DNA of 64,000 nucleotides from the NCBI RefSeq assembly GCF_020524035.2, contig NZ_CP129013.1, positions 2,283,822-2,347,821 on the forward strand, given 5' to 3'. The DNA comes from Bacillus carboniphilus (GTDB lineage Bacteria; Bacillota; Bacilli; Bacillales; JAIVKR01). Of this stretch, positions 1-8,201 are shown piece after piece; within the stretch, counting starts at the first letter, position 1, and every line of letters begins with the position of its first letter. A program made the translations under genes and the position numbers. A model generated the notes under the pieces. It was not told the DNA's origin, did no database searches, and saw nothing but the letters and a program-made list of their open reading frames with translations.

Positions 1-66
1 TTCTGGGATCATCTTATTAACTGTTTCAGCTATTGTTCTATATAGTTCGTTTAGTTTTTTTTCCAA
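1..66 (-). CDS. yezG: YezG-type immunity protein, N-terminal fragment
   Basis: This gene is cut by the left edge; only the first 22 codons are visible. The visible peptide starts MEKKLNELYRTIAE and reaches KMIPE, which matches the N-terminus I remember for the YezG/DUF600 family, the immunity proteins paired with LXG nuclease toxins. The likely start is TTG at 66-64. An AGGAGG ribosome site lies inside the last codons of the toxin gene, and the toxin stop is only 5 bases upstream, so translation is probably coupled to the toxin. The position directly after a nuclease toxin supports the immunity role; the role itself is inferred from the family. Confidence 0.75.
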   Translation of the reverse strand, partial: MEKKLNELYRTIAETVNKMIPE

Positions 67-71
67 CTACT

Positions 72-2051
72 TCAACCTCCTGATTTATTTTTAATAATTT
101 TCTCAAAAATTCCTTTCCCTTCAATTTTATATACTATTTCAAATGAATCTGGCCTTAATGAATTTTCTATATATATAGGTTCTATTTTTACAGATACTTT
201 CCTGGGTGGTATTTCTTTCAATGCATCAGCCCATTCTGATTCCATTTTATACCACTGACCTCCAGAACGATTAATTTGGCTATTCTGAGCAACAAGATTA
301 TCAATGTCGCCTGAACCATGAAACTGACTCCCAATCAAATGTCCACCGTCATCATCAGGTAATCTGTTTTCTCTACCAGCCGCTCTTTGCATTCCTAAAT
401 TTCTATCCGCTTCCTGTAATATTAAATTATCTGCTTCTACATCAATAATCCGTCCTAATTCATCCGTTGTATATTTATATCCATCTTGAGTAACATAGCG
501 AACATTTGGTGCAAGTTCTTTTCTTCCTCTTTTGCCTTTAGTAAAATGGTCTCCATAGGATACTTCATTTAATTCTTTAATTTTATTACCCTTAGCCCCA
601 ACTCCCTCAGCCTTCATCATAACCTGCTGCTTCACGTCACTCAACGTCTTCGTATTAAGTTTAAAGTTCGTGACTTTCCCTGCACTTGTGGCGAGTTGCT
701 GGGCTTCAACGCCAACCGGAACTCTCAACTGACCAATATTTGACCTTAATTTCGATAACGCTTGTTGGGATTGGGTGACTTTTTGTCCTACATAAGCCTT
801 GCTGTATGGGAATAATGTCTGACCTGAAGCCTGCCTATTCAATGAATGAGCGGCTGTACCAATGGTTAAGCCTAGTAAGGCACCATGTAAACTATCTTGT
901 CTTTGGGCATCTGTTAAAGGATTGCCAAACATATCTTGACCCGTTAAGTATTCACCGAAGCCATTGGCGGTCACTAACCCGTAAATGCCCATTTCGGTTT
1001 TATAAAGGACATCAAATGATTTGGCTCCTTTATACGCATCTAAGGCATGTGTGGCGGCACTGACGCCTTTAAACGTTTTTAAAGCACCTAATCCACCTTT
1101 ACCGAGACGACCTCCCCAACCTGCGATCGGTATAAAACCAGCTAGAGCCATTCCGCCTGCCTTTACTCGTTCTGCCGTTGATAACTCTCGCCCTGTGATG
1201 GGATCGACGCCTTCTGTTGCTCTCTTATAATCATAATAGCCCGTCAGTTCCCCTGTAAAGTTCTTAAATCCATCTACCATTTTTAAATACAAAGGTTTAT
1301 TTTTCTCTGCTTCGACCGCTGCTTGTAGTTGTCTGTATTCCGCTTGTTGATCTTTTAACGTTACGTATTCGTCTGTCGCTTTTTGTACGTCGTCTCTTAA
1401 TTGATATACATCGCTTTCCTTAAATGCCTTTAGGTTAAAGTGGATGGGGGAGACGTTGCCCCCTTTTGTCGTAGCATCAATGAGTGCGCTATAGAGCTGG
1501 ACGACGAAGCCTTGGTTTATTTCTGATTGTTGATATTCATTCAACAAGTTTTGATTGAGTTGTTCAACGGCTTCAATGGTCTCTTTTCGCTCTTTGTCGG
1601 CGTTTTCCATGGCTTCTTCAAATCGGTCAGTTGAATACACATCAATGTCCACCAAATCGGAAACACTTGATAGGATGGTGCTGATATCATCTTGTTGCTG
1701 GTGAACCATCTCTTTTGATTGTTTAATTGATTTGGATAATTCATCTTCAAGAAAAGGAACGTAGACAGTCGTTTCACCGCCTAAACCTGCCTCTTCTGTA
1801 TCGCCATCAATTCCCTTTAAAAAGGCGATTTGCCTATCAATTAAACCGAGCCAAGCATTAATCACTTCGCTTTGCGCTTGGTAAAATCCTTTAATGGCGC
1901 TGGCTCCTTTTCCTTGAAACTCATCCATTTCTACTAGACTTAACATGGCCTTTTTTACTTCTTCAAACTGTTCTTTTAAATTTTCATATTCATGCATCCT
2001 TGACTGTGAAGCAGAAACAAGAGAATCTCGTTCATAGATTAGGTTTTCCAT
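72..2051 (-). CDS. LXG-domain polymorphic toxin, DNA/RNA non-specific endonuclease
   Basis: 659 residues. Residues 1 to about 230 form the helical LXG domain, which sends such toxins to a type VII (Esx/Yuk) secretion system. Residues about 265-400 form a Gly/Ala-rich pre-toxin linker (GELTGYYDYK, then a hydrophobic AGFIPIAGWGG stretch). The C-terminus from about 500 carries DDDGGHLIG and a downstream NLVAQNSQINRSGGQWYKME block, the DGGH catalytic pattern of the Endonuclease_NS_2 nucleases found in B. subtilis YeeF and YobL. The predicted role is killing competing cells by nucleic-acid cleavage. The ATG at 2051 has a GAAAGGG ribosome site. Upstream are YwqI- and YwqH-like helper genes, downstream the immunity gene. 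About 500 bases of repeats separate it from the helpers, which is unusual. Confidence 0.9.
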   Translation of the reverse strand: MENLIYERDSLVSASQSRMHEYENLKEQFEEVKKAMLSLVEMDEFQGKGASAIKGFYQAQSEVINAWLGLIDRQIAFLKGIDGDTEEAGLGGETTVYVPFLEDELSKSIKQSKEMVHQQQDDISTILSSVSDLVDIDVYSTDRFEEAMENADKERKETIEAVEQLNQNLLNEYQQSEINQGFVVQLYSALIDATTKGGNVSPIHFNLKAFKESDVYQLRDDVQKATDEYVTLKDQQAEYRQLQAAVEAEKNKPLYLKMVDGFKNFTGELTGYYDYKRATEGVDPITGRELSTAERVKAGGMALAGFIPIAGWGGRLGKGGLGALKTFKGVSAATHALDAYKGAKSFDVLYKTEMGIYGLVTANGFGEYLTGQDMFGNPLTDAQRQDSLHGALLGLTIGTAAHSLNRQASGQTLFPYSKAYVGQKVTQSQQALSKLRSNIGQLRVPVGVEAQQLATSAGKVTNFKLNTKTLSDVKQQVMMKAEGVGAKGNKIKELNEVSYGDHFTKGKRGRKELAPNVRYVTQDGYKYTTDELGRIIDVEADNLILQEADRNLGMQRAAGRENRLPDDDGGHLIGSQFHGSGDIDNLVAQNSQINRSGGQWYKMESEWADALKEIPPRKVSVKIEPIYIENSLRPDSFEIVYKIEGKGIFEKIIKNKSGG

Positions 2052-2394
2052 TATTCATTCCCTTTCTTTTTAGAACATAAACACTAAACTTTGATAAGAT
2101 AAAACTAAACGACTCCGCACTAAAGTACGGAGGTTTGTCGTAGGCGGACTGAACCGCCTACGAGTTTTATCGGCTAAAGCCGACTAAAAGAAATGCTACT
2201 AAAAGTAGGTGGTTTTATACCACACCTCCTGCTACGCAGGTGCTTCCGCAAGCTAAAGCTAGGTATAGAAAATAAAATTGCATCCTTATTAAGATAATGC
2301 TCTTATTGGTGTCTAGCTCCAGCGCCCAGCGACTGGTAATGCTTCGTCCTCCTCTCTACGATAAGTCAACGGAGACGCCTCCAGGATGGAGGTG

Positions 2395-2435
2395 GATCTA
2401 CGTTAGTCACAGGACGTGACTGTACTTAGTAGATC
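2395..2435. repeat. AGGAC-loop hairpin, copy 1
   Basis: The inner stem GTCAC / GTGAC (2406-2410 and 2416-2420) closes an AGGAC loop. The outer stem GATCTAC / GTAGATC is at 2395-2401 and 2429-2435. Copies 2 (2496-2533) and 3 (58462-58505) keep the loop and change the stem bases in pairs. Confidence 0.7.
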
Positions 2436-2495
2436 TTCCGAAATAGTGTTTCGTGTTTCCTTTATCTCATGCGGCGATGCACACGATGTGCTAGC

Positions 2496-2533
2496 GTGGG
2501 CGTTGCCACAGGACGTGGCGGTAGTTAGCCCAC
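2496..2533. repeat. AGGAC-loop hairpin, copy 2
   Basis: The inner stem GCCAC / GTGGC (2505-2509 and 2515-2519) closes an AGGAC loop. The outer stem GTGGGC / GCCCAC is at 2496-2501 and 2528-2533. The paired base differences from copy 1 keep both stems intact. Confidence 0.7.
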
Positions 2534-2551
2534 GTTCCTCAAGTTGCGTCG

Positions 2552-2830
2552 CTATACAGGCGCTTCCGCTTTTCTTTTGATGGCTTCGTCTTGATCTTTG
2601 ATTAACTGAACATTGGCTTTTGTGTCATCGATACTTTTTAAAACTTCTTCTTTATATTGACGGACAAGTTGGTTTATGGAGTCTTCTCGTTCGTCCCACT
2701 GTTCGATAAATGGAAATTGGTTGACTCCAACGGAATAACAAGAAAGAGAACCTTCTAGCCTCTGAACCATCCCCTCGATCTCCTCTAACTGTTTGATGAC
2801 CATTCCATAGTCTAATTTAATGTTTGTCAT
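2552..2830 (-). CDS. ywqI: YwqI-like LXG helper protein (DUF5344 type)
   Basis: 92 residues, hydrophilic and helical, with the size and place of B. subtilis YwqI, a small partner encoded between YwqH and an LXG toxin. Such small helical proteins are thought to act as chaperones or targeting partners for LXG toxins at the type VII secretion system. The ATG at 2830 overlaps the stop of the upstream gene (TAATG), so translation is probably coupled. The last codons (EAPV, stop at 2552) lie in a repeat-like GCGGAAGCGCCTG stretch, so the native C-terminus may have been replaced when the repeat arrived. The function rests on gene order and family resemblance. Confidence 0.8.
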   Translation of the reverse strand: MTNIKLDYGMVIKQLEEIEGMVQRLEGSLSCYSVGVNQFPFIEQWDEREDSINQLVRQYKEEVLKSIDDTKANVQLIKDQDEAIKRKAEAPV

Positions 2831-3258
2831 TAAAATAACACCTTTCGAATTTGAGCAAATTTATCTTCAATGGCATCAAAGGCGTCTTCACCTACCTCTA
2901 ATAAGTCGCCAATTTGATCGGTCAAGGTACTCGCAAAGCCAAGTGCACCCTTTTGAAGCGTTAATTGATTAATTTTCGAATCGATTTCCCAGCCATAATC
3001 ATCGATTTTGTGATTCACAATTCGGTCCATTTCTTCATAAGCGGCTGCTCTTTCATCATCAAAGGTCACAGAATGGTCACCCGTCCATTGAGGGCCTAGC
3101 TCAGGACGCTCAATTTGTTTCATTTCATTGAAAGCTAAACTTTGTTCTTCTTGAAGTTTTTTCTTCGCCTTTCCCAATCTTGAAATATCTTCCTGAATAT
3201 TCTTTGACTGTCCACTTATTTGGTTCGAAAAAGAGTGGAGAAAATCTGAATATCCCAT
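2830..3258 (-). CDS. ywqH: YwqH-like LXG helper protein (DUF5082 type)
   Basis: About 142 residues from ATG 3258, which has a GGAGG ribosome site; an in-frame ATG at 3273 has no site. The protein is mostly coiled coil (ISRLGKAKKKLQEEQ) with a central GPQWTGDHSVTFDDER segment and a hydrophobic C-terminal helix region. This is the layout of DUF5082/YwqH proteins, which precede YwqI-like and LXG toxin genes in Bacillus. It is probably the first gene of the toxin operon and a secretion partner of the toxin. The protein is hypothetical in biochemical terms; the assignment rests on position and composition. Confidence 0.8.
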   Translation of the reverse strand: MGYSDFLHSFSNQISGQSKNIQEDISRLGKAKKKLQEEQSLAFNEMKQIERPELGPQWTGDHSVTFDDERAAAYEEMDRIVNHKIDDYGWEIDSKINQLTLQKGALGFASTLTDQIGDLLEVGEDAFDAIEDKFAQIRKVLF

Positions 3259-4165
3259 GAGCTTTTCCTCCATTTAAAGGGTGAATAGCAGGTGATACAC
3301 ATATTTTCCCATATTTATTAGTATAAAATAGCAACCTCAAAATCTACATAGGCAGAAATGACCTATTATTTTTGGAGGAATCAGGATAAAAGATTGATTA
3401 ATCAGGTGTGGATAATGAGGGGATTAGGATGTTAATACTGATTACCTTTGGGTGAATAGGACTAAAAAAGGCATCATTGTTTGATCTATTATACTAATCA
3501 TTCTAAAACGCCAGAGGGCGTGTAATGTGCTGTTTGATTTTTGTATATACACAAAAAAAGAGACCTTATAGACCCTTTTTGTGACTGATAAATAAAATGA
3601 TACAATTATCGCTATTTAATTTGGTATGCCTTTTTCAATTAGAACCGTGCGTTTTACAGAGAATAGCGTACATAATTGCCTTAGATAAAATGGCTGGAAC
3701 TATACCAGGACCGTGTTTTCAAGAAATTTTGTCCGCAGAGGTTCCAAGTCAAACGACATGGGATACGCACTAGTGACCAATTAAGTGTCCTATTTAAAAT
3801 AGCGAAATCTGTTCAAATTTAAAAATCGCTTACAACGCGGATCGCTTGCACGCGCTGCAGCTTTACCGATAAAATTCAAAGAGAAACTATTAAGTAATAT
3901 GGAGGTAATACAATGAAAAAAAGTTCTTGTTACTTTAATTGCTAATGCATTTCTTTTTACATTCAGTAGCACCATTACCTATGACAATGTCAGTAACAAC
4001 CCCAAGTCTGATATAACACTATTTAGTGATATCCAGCTTGATAGTTAACTAGTATAGAATAAGAGGATGTGAGACTTTTGTCTATACTCCTCATGGCAAA
4101 TTAAGGACCGTCCCCAGTTTACTTCCATTGAATAAATGATGTATAATAAGACAAATTAATTAAAG
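3259..4165. other. Intergenic stretch with little coding signal
   Basis: About 900 bases. It holds the promoter side of the YwqH-like gene, a CACAAAAA...TTTTTGTG inverted repeat near 3548-3583, and the possible broken peptide gene at 3913-4048. At 4103 is a first copy of the AAGGACCGTCCC REP-like motif. Open frames on the minus strand here look like noise. The segment 3590-3900 has no frame I could link to a protein. Confidence 0.5.
3913..4048 (+). pseudogene. Possible Phr-like secreted peptide gene, broken by a run of seven A
   Basis: ATG 3913 has a good TATGGAGG ribosome site. As written, the frame stops after 10 codons. Removing one A from the run 3916-3922 opens a 44-residue frame: MKKVLVTLIANAFLFTF (a signal-peptide-like core), a polar middle, and a short tail ending in SDIQLDS, with stop TAA at 4046. 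Size and layout resemble Phr/PapR/NprX pre-peptides of Bacillus quorum sensing. No Rap or other RRNPP receptor gene is visible beside it, so the function is a guess. Confidence 0.3.
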
Positions 4166-4177
4166 TTGGTGATGTTA

Positions 4178-4402
4178 ATGGAGCCTATAAAAATTGAACA
4201 TGATGGCATAAAAAAAGCAATTCAATCTGGTCATTCATATATCCAAGTTGGGAAAAAGAAATTTTTATTGATTGAAGTAGAGGATGTTGGTAACGATGAT
4301 TACTACGAAGTTACTGATCCCGAAGAAGAAAAACAATTAAGAGTATCTTTGAATGAAAATAACCCATTATTATCAGATGAAGAAATCAATAGCATGTTAT
4401 AG
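4178..4402 (+). CDS. Small hypothetical acidic protein
   Basis: 74 residues from ATG 4178 (GGTGAT ribosome site). In-frame starts at 4172, 4169 and 4166 are also possible. The N-terminal half has IKKAIQSGHSYIQVGKKKFLLIEV, which looks like a short beta-strand pair; the C-terminal half is very acidic (DPEEEKQLRVSL, then LLSDEEINSML). The shape is like small antitoxins of the Phd kind, but no family is recognised. A second small gene follows 75 bases downstream. The frame has no rare features and its own ribosome site, so it is probably real. Confidence 0.5.
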   Translation: MEPIKIEHDGIKKAIQSGHSYIQVGKKKFLLIEVEDVGNDDYYEVTDPEEEKQLRVSLNENNPLLSDEEINSML

Positions 4403-4477
4403 AGTTAAGCATGAACATAGTTTGGAGAAAGTCCTCAATTACTTAATTATTAGAATTGGATCGTTGGAGAGATCGTA

Positions 4478-4717
4478 TTGAACTTGAACCAATTGCCCCC
4501 CTACTTAAAGGACACTATTCAACAGTATTTTGCAAAACAAGATTTTTCAATCTATATCCCTGGTCGCCACGTTCTTATTCAAAAAATGCCAGTAGACCTT
4601 CGAATGGTTCTAATTGCTATTGGAAAATCAGATCCTTACAAAGTTTTTTACAGAATAACAACAAACGAAATTGAGATTTTTTTAATTCGCCACCCACATC
4701 AAAAATCTTTAGCATGA
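4478..4717 (+). CDS. Small hypothetical protein, possible partner of the preceding gene
   Basis: 79 residues from TTG 4478, with a TTGGAGAG ribosome site 9 bases upstream. It is mixed alpha/beta; the end YKVFYRITTNEIEIFLIRH resembles the last strands of RelE/ParE-type toxins, but the protein is shorter than that family (about 90-100 residues). With the acidic gene 75 bases upstream it could be a toxin-antitoxin-like pair. This is a weak inference; another reading is an unrelated small protein. The overlapping frame 4456-4674 in another phase is a shadow. Confidence 0.45.
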   Translation: MNLNQLPPYLKDTIQQYFAKQDFSIYIPGRHVLIQKMPVDLRMVLIAIGKSDPYKVFYRITTNEIEIFLIRHPHQKSLA

Positions 4718-5303
4718 CACATGTTTAATTATGAATGTTATCTTCCCCACCATCTCCTTCATAACTTCACGAAGAAATTCAAAAAATGATCCCTTAGACC
4801 TCTTTTTCTAAACTGAAAGAATATCAATACCAACTATCCTTTAATATTAAGTTGCTATTTGAGTTTGTCGCATTCACACAACTTGAATCTCAACTCATTT
4901 TCGATAAATTTCTGAATGTCACTTTTCCATTCAATCGTATCTGCTTACAATACAATTAAATGGTTTGTTATCTAAGTTTCCATCCAATTAATTAAAGATG
5001 GGTAGTCTGTTACTATATTTAAATAGAAGAAGCTTTATTTGCAAACCAAGGACCGTCCCTGTGCTCTTTTAGCGTAGCGTGGTACATACCTTGGAAAACA
5101 GTGGTAAATAAGATGGCATGGGTGGTAAAATCTCTTGGCTGTAATTAGCTTATCCATTCCAAATATAAGTTCATAATTAAAATTCATTGTTATCACCCTC
5201 TTTTAACAGGCTTACCATTAATAAAGGGTATTAGACCTGAGTGTTAATGAACTAGAGGGCTTTTGAAAGCGCATAATCCAATTCGGAAAATTTAGCAATA
5301 ACC
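4718..5303. other. Intergenic stretch with REP-like repeats
   Basis: No convincing gene is seen. At 5046 is the second AAGGACCGTCCC motif. At about 5073-5141 is a 70-base segment (GTAGCGTGGTACATA ... GGGTGGTAAAATCTCTT) repeated in the same orientation at about 6537-6606, with roughly three quarters of bases alike by eye. A 49-codon minus frame across the repeat (5037-5186) was judged too weak to call. Confidence 0.5.
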
Positions 5304-6239
5304 CTATACTTTCTTACTTGAAAAAAGAATTGAGACAAAATAAGATATTAAAAAACCGATCACAACAACATTAAAAAGAAAACCTACAATAAATTCAAAG
5401 AATGCAACTAATGATAAAGGTTCTTCTAATGTGATAATACTGTAGTCTGGAAAAGTATAAAAATAGACTAAACCATTATATATAAGAAATATAAAGCTGG
5501 ATACGTTTTCCTCATAATCATGTATAAACATACTATATTCTGCTTCCGAATACATTTTAAAAATTTCATTGTTCTCCAAGTAAAATAATCCGAATGTTAT
5601 ACCAACAGCAAACAAAATTAAAAAGAATCCAATAAAGATATTTAAAACTTGAAACCACCTACTCTTAAAATCTTTTAAAACATTCATAATTAAAATTAAT
5701 GAAAAAGCAATTGAAAAAATAATTGTTACAATAACGCCTTTAACATTCATTTCAAGACTATCAATTGTCTCTATAACTAATGATAAAACAAAAACTAATA
5801 GTATGAACCATTTCAATAGCAAATTCAAAAATTTACCTACAGGGTCATCAATAGACAAATGAAAATATTTAGCCAGTCCATAGAAAAATATTAATATAAA
5901 AATCAATAAAACTGGTTTAGGTATCCAATCCTCTAATGGAGTATCTATTATAAGCAACATAGTAGATAAAGCAAAACCCAATATAACATAGTCTCTACCC
6001 TCTACAGAATTAATAAGAAACAACTTCGGAAATAGGAATTTAGTTTTTTCTTTTAATAAACTTGGTCTTACATAAGATTTAGTCTCTACAGTCTTTATTT
6101 TTCCATTATTTATACCCTTTGAATTTTTCCTTAGTTCTTTAAAGCGAATTATTTTTCTTTCTATTATCACAACACTTGTATAAAGTAGGCAGGCTGCTGT
6201 ATACAAGAAAATCAATAACATAAAAATTTTCAATAACAC
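5304..6239 (-). CDS. Membrane protein, unknown, with a pore-like C-terminal pair of helices
   Basis: About 311 residues from GTG 6239, chosen because AGGAGG sits 8 bases upstream; an ATG at 6260 is in frame but lies before that site. There are about seven membrane segments. The first is separated from the rest by a basic cytoplasmic loop of about 55 residues (ERKIIRFKELRKNSKG). The last 55 residues (FPDYSIITLEEP followed by a long hydrophobic helix) have the spacing of the helix-loop-helix pore of bacterial ion channels, but the TVGYGD filter is absent. No family is recognised. It is bracketed by direct repeats, which suggests an accessory insertion. Confidence 0.6.
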   Translation of the reverse strand: MLLKIFMLLIFLYTAACLLYTSVVIIERKIIRFKELRKNSKGINNGKIKTVETKSYVRPSLLKEKTKFLFPKLFLINSVEGRDYVILGFALSTMLLIIDTPLEDWIPKPVLLIFILIFFYGLAKYFHLSIDDPVGKFLNLLLKWFILLVFVLSLVIETIDSLEMNVKGVIVTIIFSIAFSLILIMNVLKDFKSRWFQVLNIFIGFFLILFAVGITFGLFYLENNEIFKMYSEAEYSMFIHDYEENVSSFIFLIYNGLVYFYTFPDYSIITLEEPLSLVAFFEFIVGFLFNVVVIGFLISYFVSILFSSKKV

Positions 6240-6703
6240 ATCCCATACCTCCTGCATCAATATTTAATATACTGTTATTTTGATAGTTAATAATCAAAAA
6301 AGCGAAAATATTATAAATAAAGAACCTATATACCTGTTACTCTTCACTACTTAAAAATCTAATTGGAATAAACACCTAATATTCTGACATCATTACATTG
6401 ATGTTTCATCGGTTGTTTTTATCTCTTTCAACATTCCGAATTAAAAACAGCGCTGAATAACTAGTTTACTTCAAAGAAAGTCCTATACTGTTTAGATAAC
6501 AATTTATAGGACTTTTTAATAGCTGCTTAGTTTCTTGTCGTAGCGTGATAAATATCTTGTCAAACAGTGTAAAATAGGAAAACGAGGGTGGTAAATCTCT
6601 TTTCCGTATTGAGAAATCCGGGCTAAGGAGAACAGCAGAAATGAATCTTGCAAGTCAAGGACCATCCCAGCTCTTTCAAAGATCGAAGCAAGAATATCTT
6701 AAT
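6240..6703. other. Intergenic stretch with second copy of the direct repeat
   Basis: No gene is seen. The region holds the second copy of the 70-base repeat (about 6537-6606) and a third, diverged REP-like motif (AAGGACCATCCC at about 6656). The AT-rich part 6260-6360 is probably the promoter side of the membrane-protein gene. Confidence 0.5.
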
Positions 6704-8039
6704 CTATTCCTTTCCCGTAAAAAGCCTCGCTCCTCTTCCTAACTTATCTGATTCCATATGAAATAACTTATTAATTACTCTGATATATCTATAAAAAACA
6801 TATAACAATTCAATTCCTTCGATGATATTATTATTAAGTTGATATTGAACAAATCTCCGTTTTTTTTCTTCATAGATTTCTTTAATTATTTGTTCTTCTC
6901 CCCTTATTTCTATGTTGTTATATGGATTTTTTTTAATAATCTGATTGAATCCTTTCTTGGTAAAAAAACATCTTTCATATTCCTCTAAGGGGGTACGCCC
7001 ATAATTAACCTTACGGACTAGTTCTTCAATCTCAAATTTATACCATGAAAACCACTTAGCAGTTTTTTTATTATCTAGAGAAAATAAATTTTCTAAATCC
7101 ATAACTAATTCTTCAAGCTCGGGAATTGTTTCAAAAGAAATGAAATCTGATCCGTTCTGCAACCAACTTGCTTCCATAATACCTCCTTTAATCTTAAAAT
7201 TATTAAAAGCCCAATACGCCTGAATTAAATCATAGTTTTTTATAGCATATTGGATATTACGAGACCCTTTTATTACTACATTTGCAAGAGGAGCATCTAG
7301 TTTTTTTATACACCTGAAGAACATCTTCAAGATTTTTCTTATTCGTTTGAGCAATTGCCCTCCTTATCACACCTCTTTTACTCACGAAATACCATAATAA
7401 AATGAATAAAATAAAAGCAATTAATGCAGAAAATTTAGAAAAATCGCTCCATAAAAATTGAACCCAAAGTTGATAATTAATTTGTCTCACATCTATACTA
7501 GTTATAATAGACGAATCTCTGTAAGTTAACATGGTCAAGAAAACTGCAAATAATGATATCCCAGACAAAAGTGAAGACAAAATATTTACTAACCAATCTG
7601 TTAATCTTAGAGATATAATTTCGTCAATTAAATCTTTATCTTGTTTTCCTCCCCTAATACCCACAACACCTATTTTTAAAAAGTAGTACAATTTTTTAAA
7701 ACTATATTTTATTCTTATCGCCTTGACTAAAAACCATCTGTGCTTTATTAAATGACTCTTCAGTCCGTTGTACAGAGATTCTACCCAATAGTATAGTCCA
7801 TACAATAATAAGTCCCACAAGAAACATATGACAAATATCTCCACTGCATATATTACATAGAGTCCATACCATCTCTCAGACCATTCCATACTACTATTCC
7901 AATTAAGTATAATCATAAATAATTCAAAAGGGGACTTTATAATGAACAAGTAAAATGTAGAGAAAATTAGTATGCTAATAAAACTTAAACCAATTACTGT
8001 TTTTCTTTCTTTTAGGATTGCATCAAGTAGCTTTTTCAT
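6704..8039 (-). pseudogene. Membrane protein, unknown, split by a frameshift in a T7 run
   Basis: Two overlapping frames (7257-8051 and 6704-7354) join if one base is removed from the run 7301-7307: the first frame reads VLQVYKK and continues as LDAPLANVVIKG in the second. The restored protein is about 444 residues, from ATG 8039 (AAGGA ribosome site). It has four membrane helices in the first 230 residues (about 12-32, 55-85, 150-170, 200-220), then a soluble, helical, charged C-terminal domain. As written, the first part ends with a basic, Cys-containing tail. No family is recognised. It lies between repeats and the polysaccharide island, with no partner gene of known function. The break may be a sequencing error. 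Confidence 0.6.
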
Positions 8040-8149
8040 ATTTTCCTTCACTACCTTTTTATATGTAATACATCAGGGTTTATTATAATTTATACTCAAA
8101 TCGCCTCTTGAACTCACTTAGTCATTTCCATATATAAATAAAATCAGAA

Positions 8150-8176
8150 CACCTACAAGTTTTTTTCATGTAGGTG
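8150..8176 (-). terminator. Likely terminator at the end of the polysaccharide island
   Basis: The perfect 8-base stem CACCTACA / TGTAGGTG (8150-8157 and 8169-8176) lies about 25 bases after the stop of the last island gene. The minus-strand tail TTCTGATTTTATTT is only moderately T-rich. The plus-strand tail is also T-rich, so it may act both ways. Confidence 0.6.
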
Positions 8177-8201
8177 CTTTCTTTCTTATTGGATCAACTC
8201 T

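Larger units (their letters stand above)
2052..2551. repeat. Repeat-filled gap inside the LXG operon
   Basis: No gene is seen here. The left half (about 2104-2280) is a chain of short inverted repeats (TAGGCGG/CCGCCTA, GTCGGCT/AGCCGAC type arms) ending in a GCAGGTGCTTCCGC stretch; a decayed relative lies at 35236-35400. The right half (about 2310-2545) resembles a mobile intergenic repeat that I remember as common in Bacillus (CTAGCTCCAGCGCCCAGCG). It ends in two hairpins, at 2395-2435 and 2496-2533. The right part reaches into the 3-prime end of the YwqI-like gene. The spacer probably arose by insertion of non-coding repeats between ywqI and the toxin gene. Confidence 0.7.

Noticed and set aside
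3590-3912. Possible Rap phosphatase remnant before the Phr-like frame
   Set aside because: None of the frames tried gave the repeat pattern or C-terminal motif expected of Rap proteins.
3790-3975. 61-codon minus-strand frame
   Set aside because: No ribosome site; it runs through the peptide-gene candidate on the other strand and has no similarity I can see.
4456-4674. 72-codon plus-strand frame overlapping the small gene at 4478
   Set aside because: It overlaps in another phase, the better ribosome site belongs to the 4478 start, and the composition is unlike a protein.
5037-5186. 49-codon minus-strand frame with a fair ribosome site
   Set aside because: It lies mostly within the direct repeat and REP-like motif, and the product is rich in His, Tyr and Arg without any recognisable pattern.
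5110-6606. GGGTGGTA motifs in the 70-base repeats look like part of a T-box leader
   Set aside because: The rest of the T-box core (ACCGCG) is missing, no antiterminator stem is seen and no amino-acid or tRNA-synthetase gene follows.
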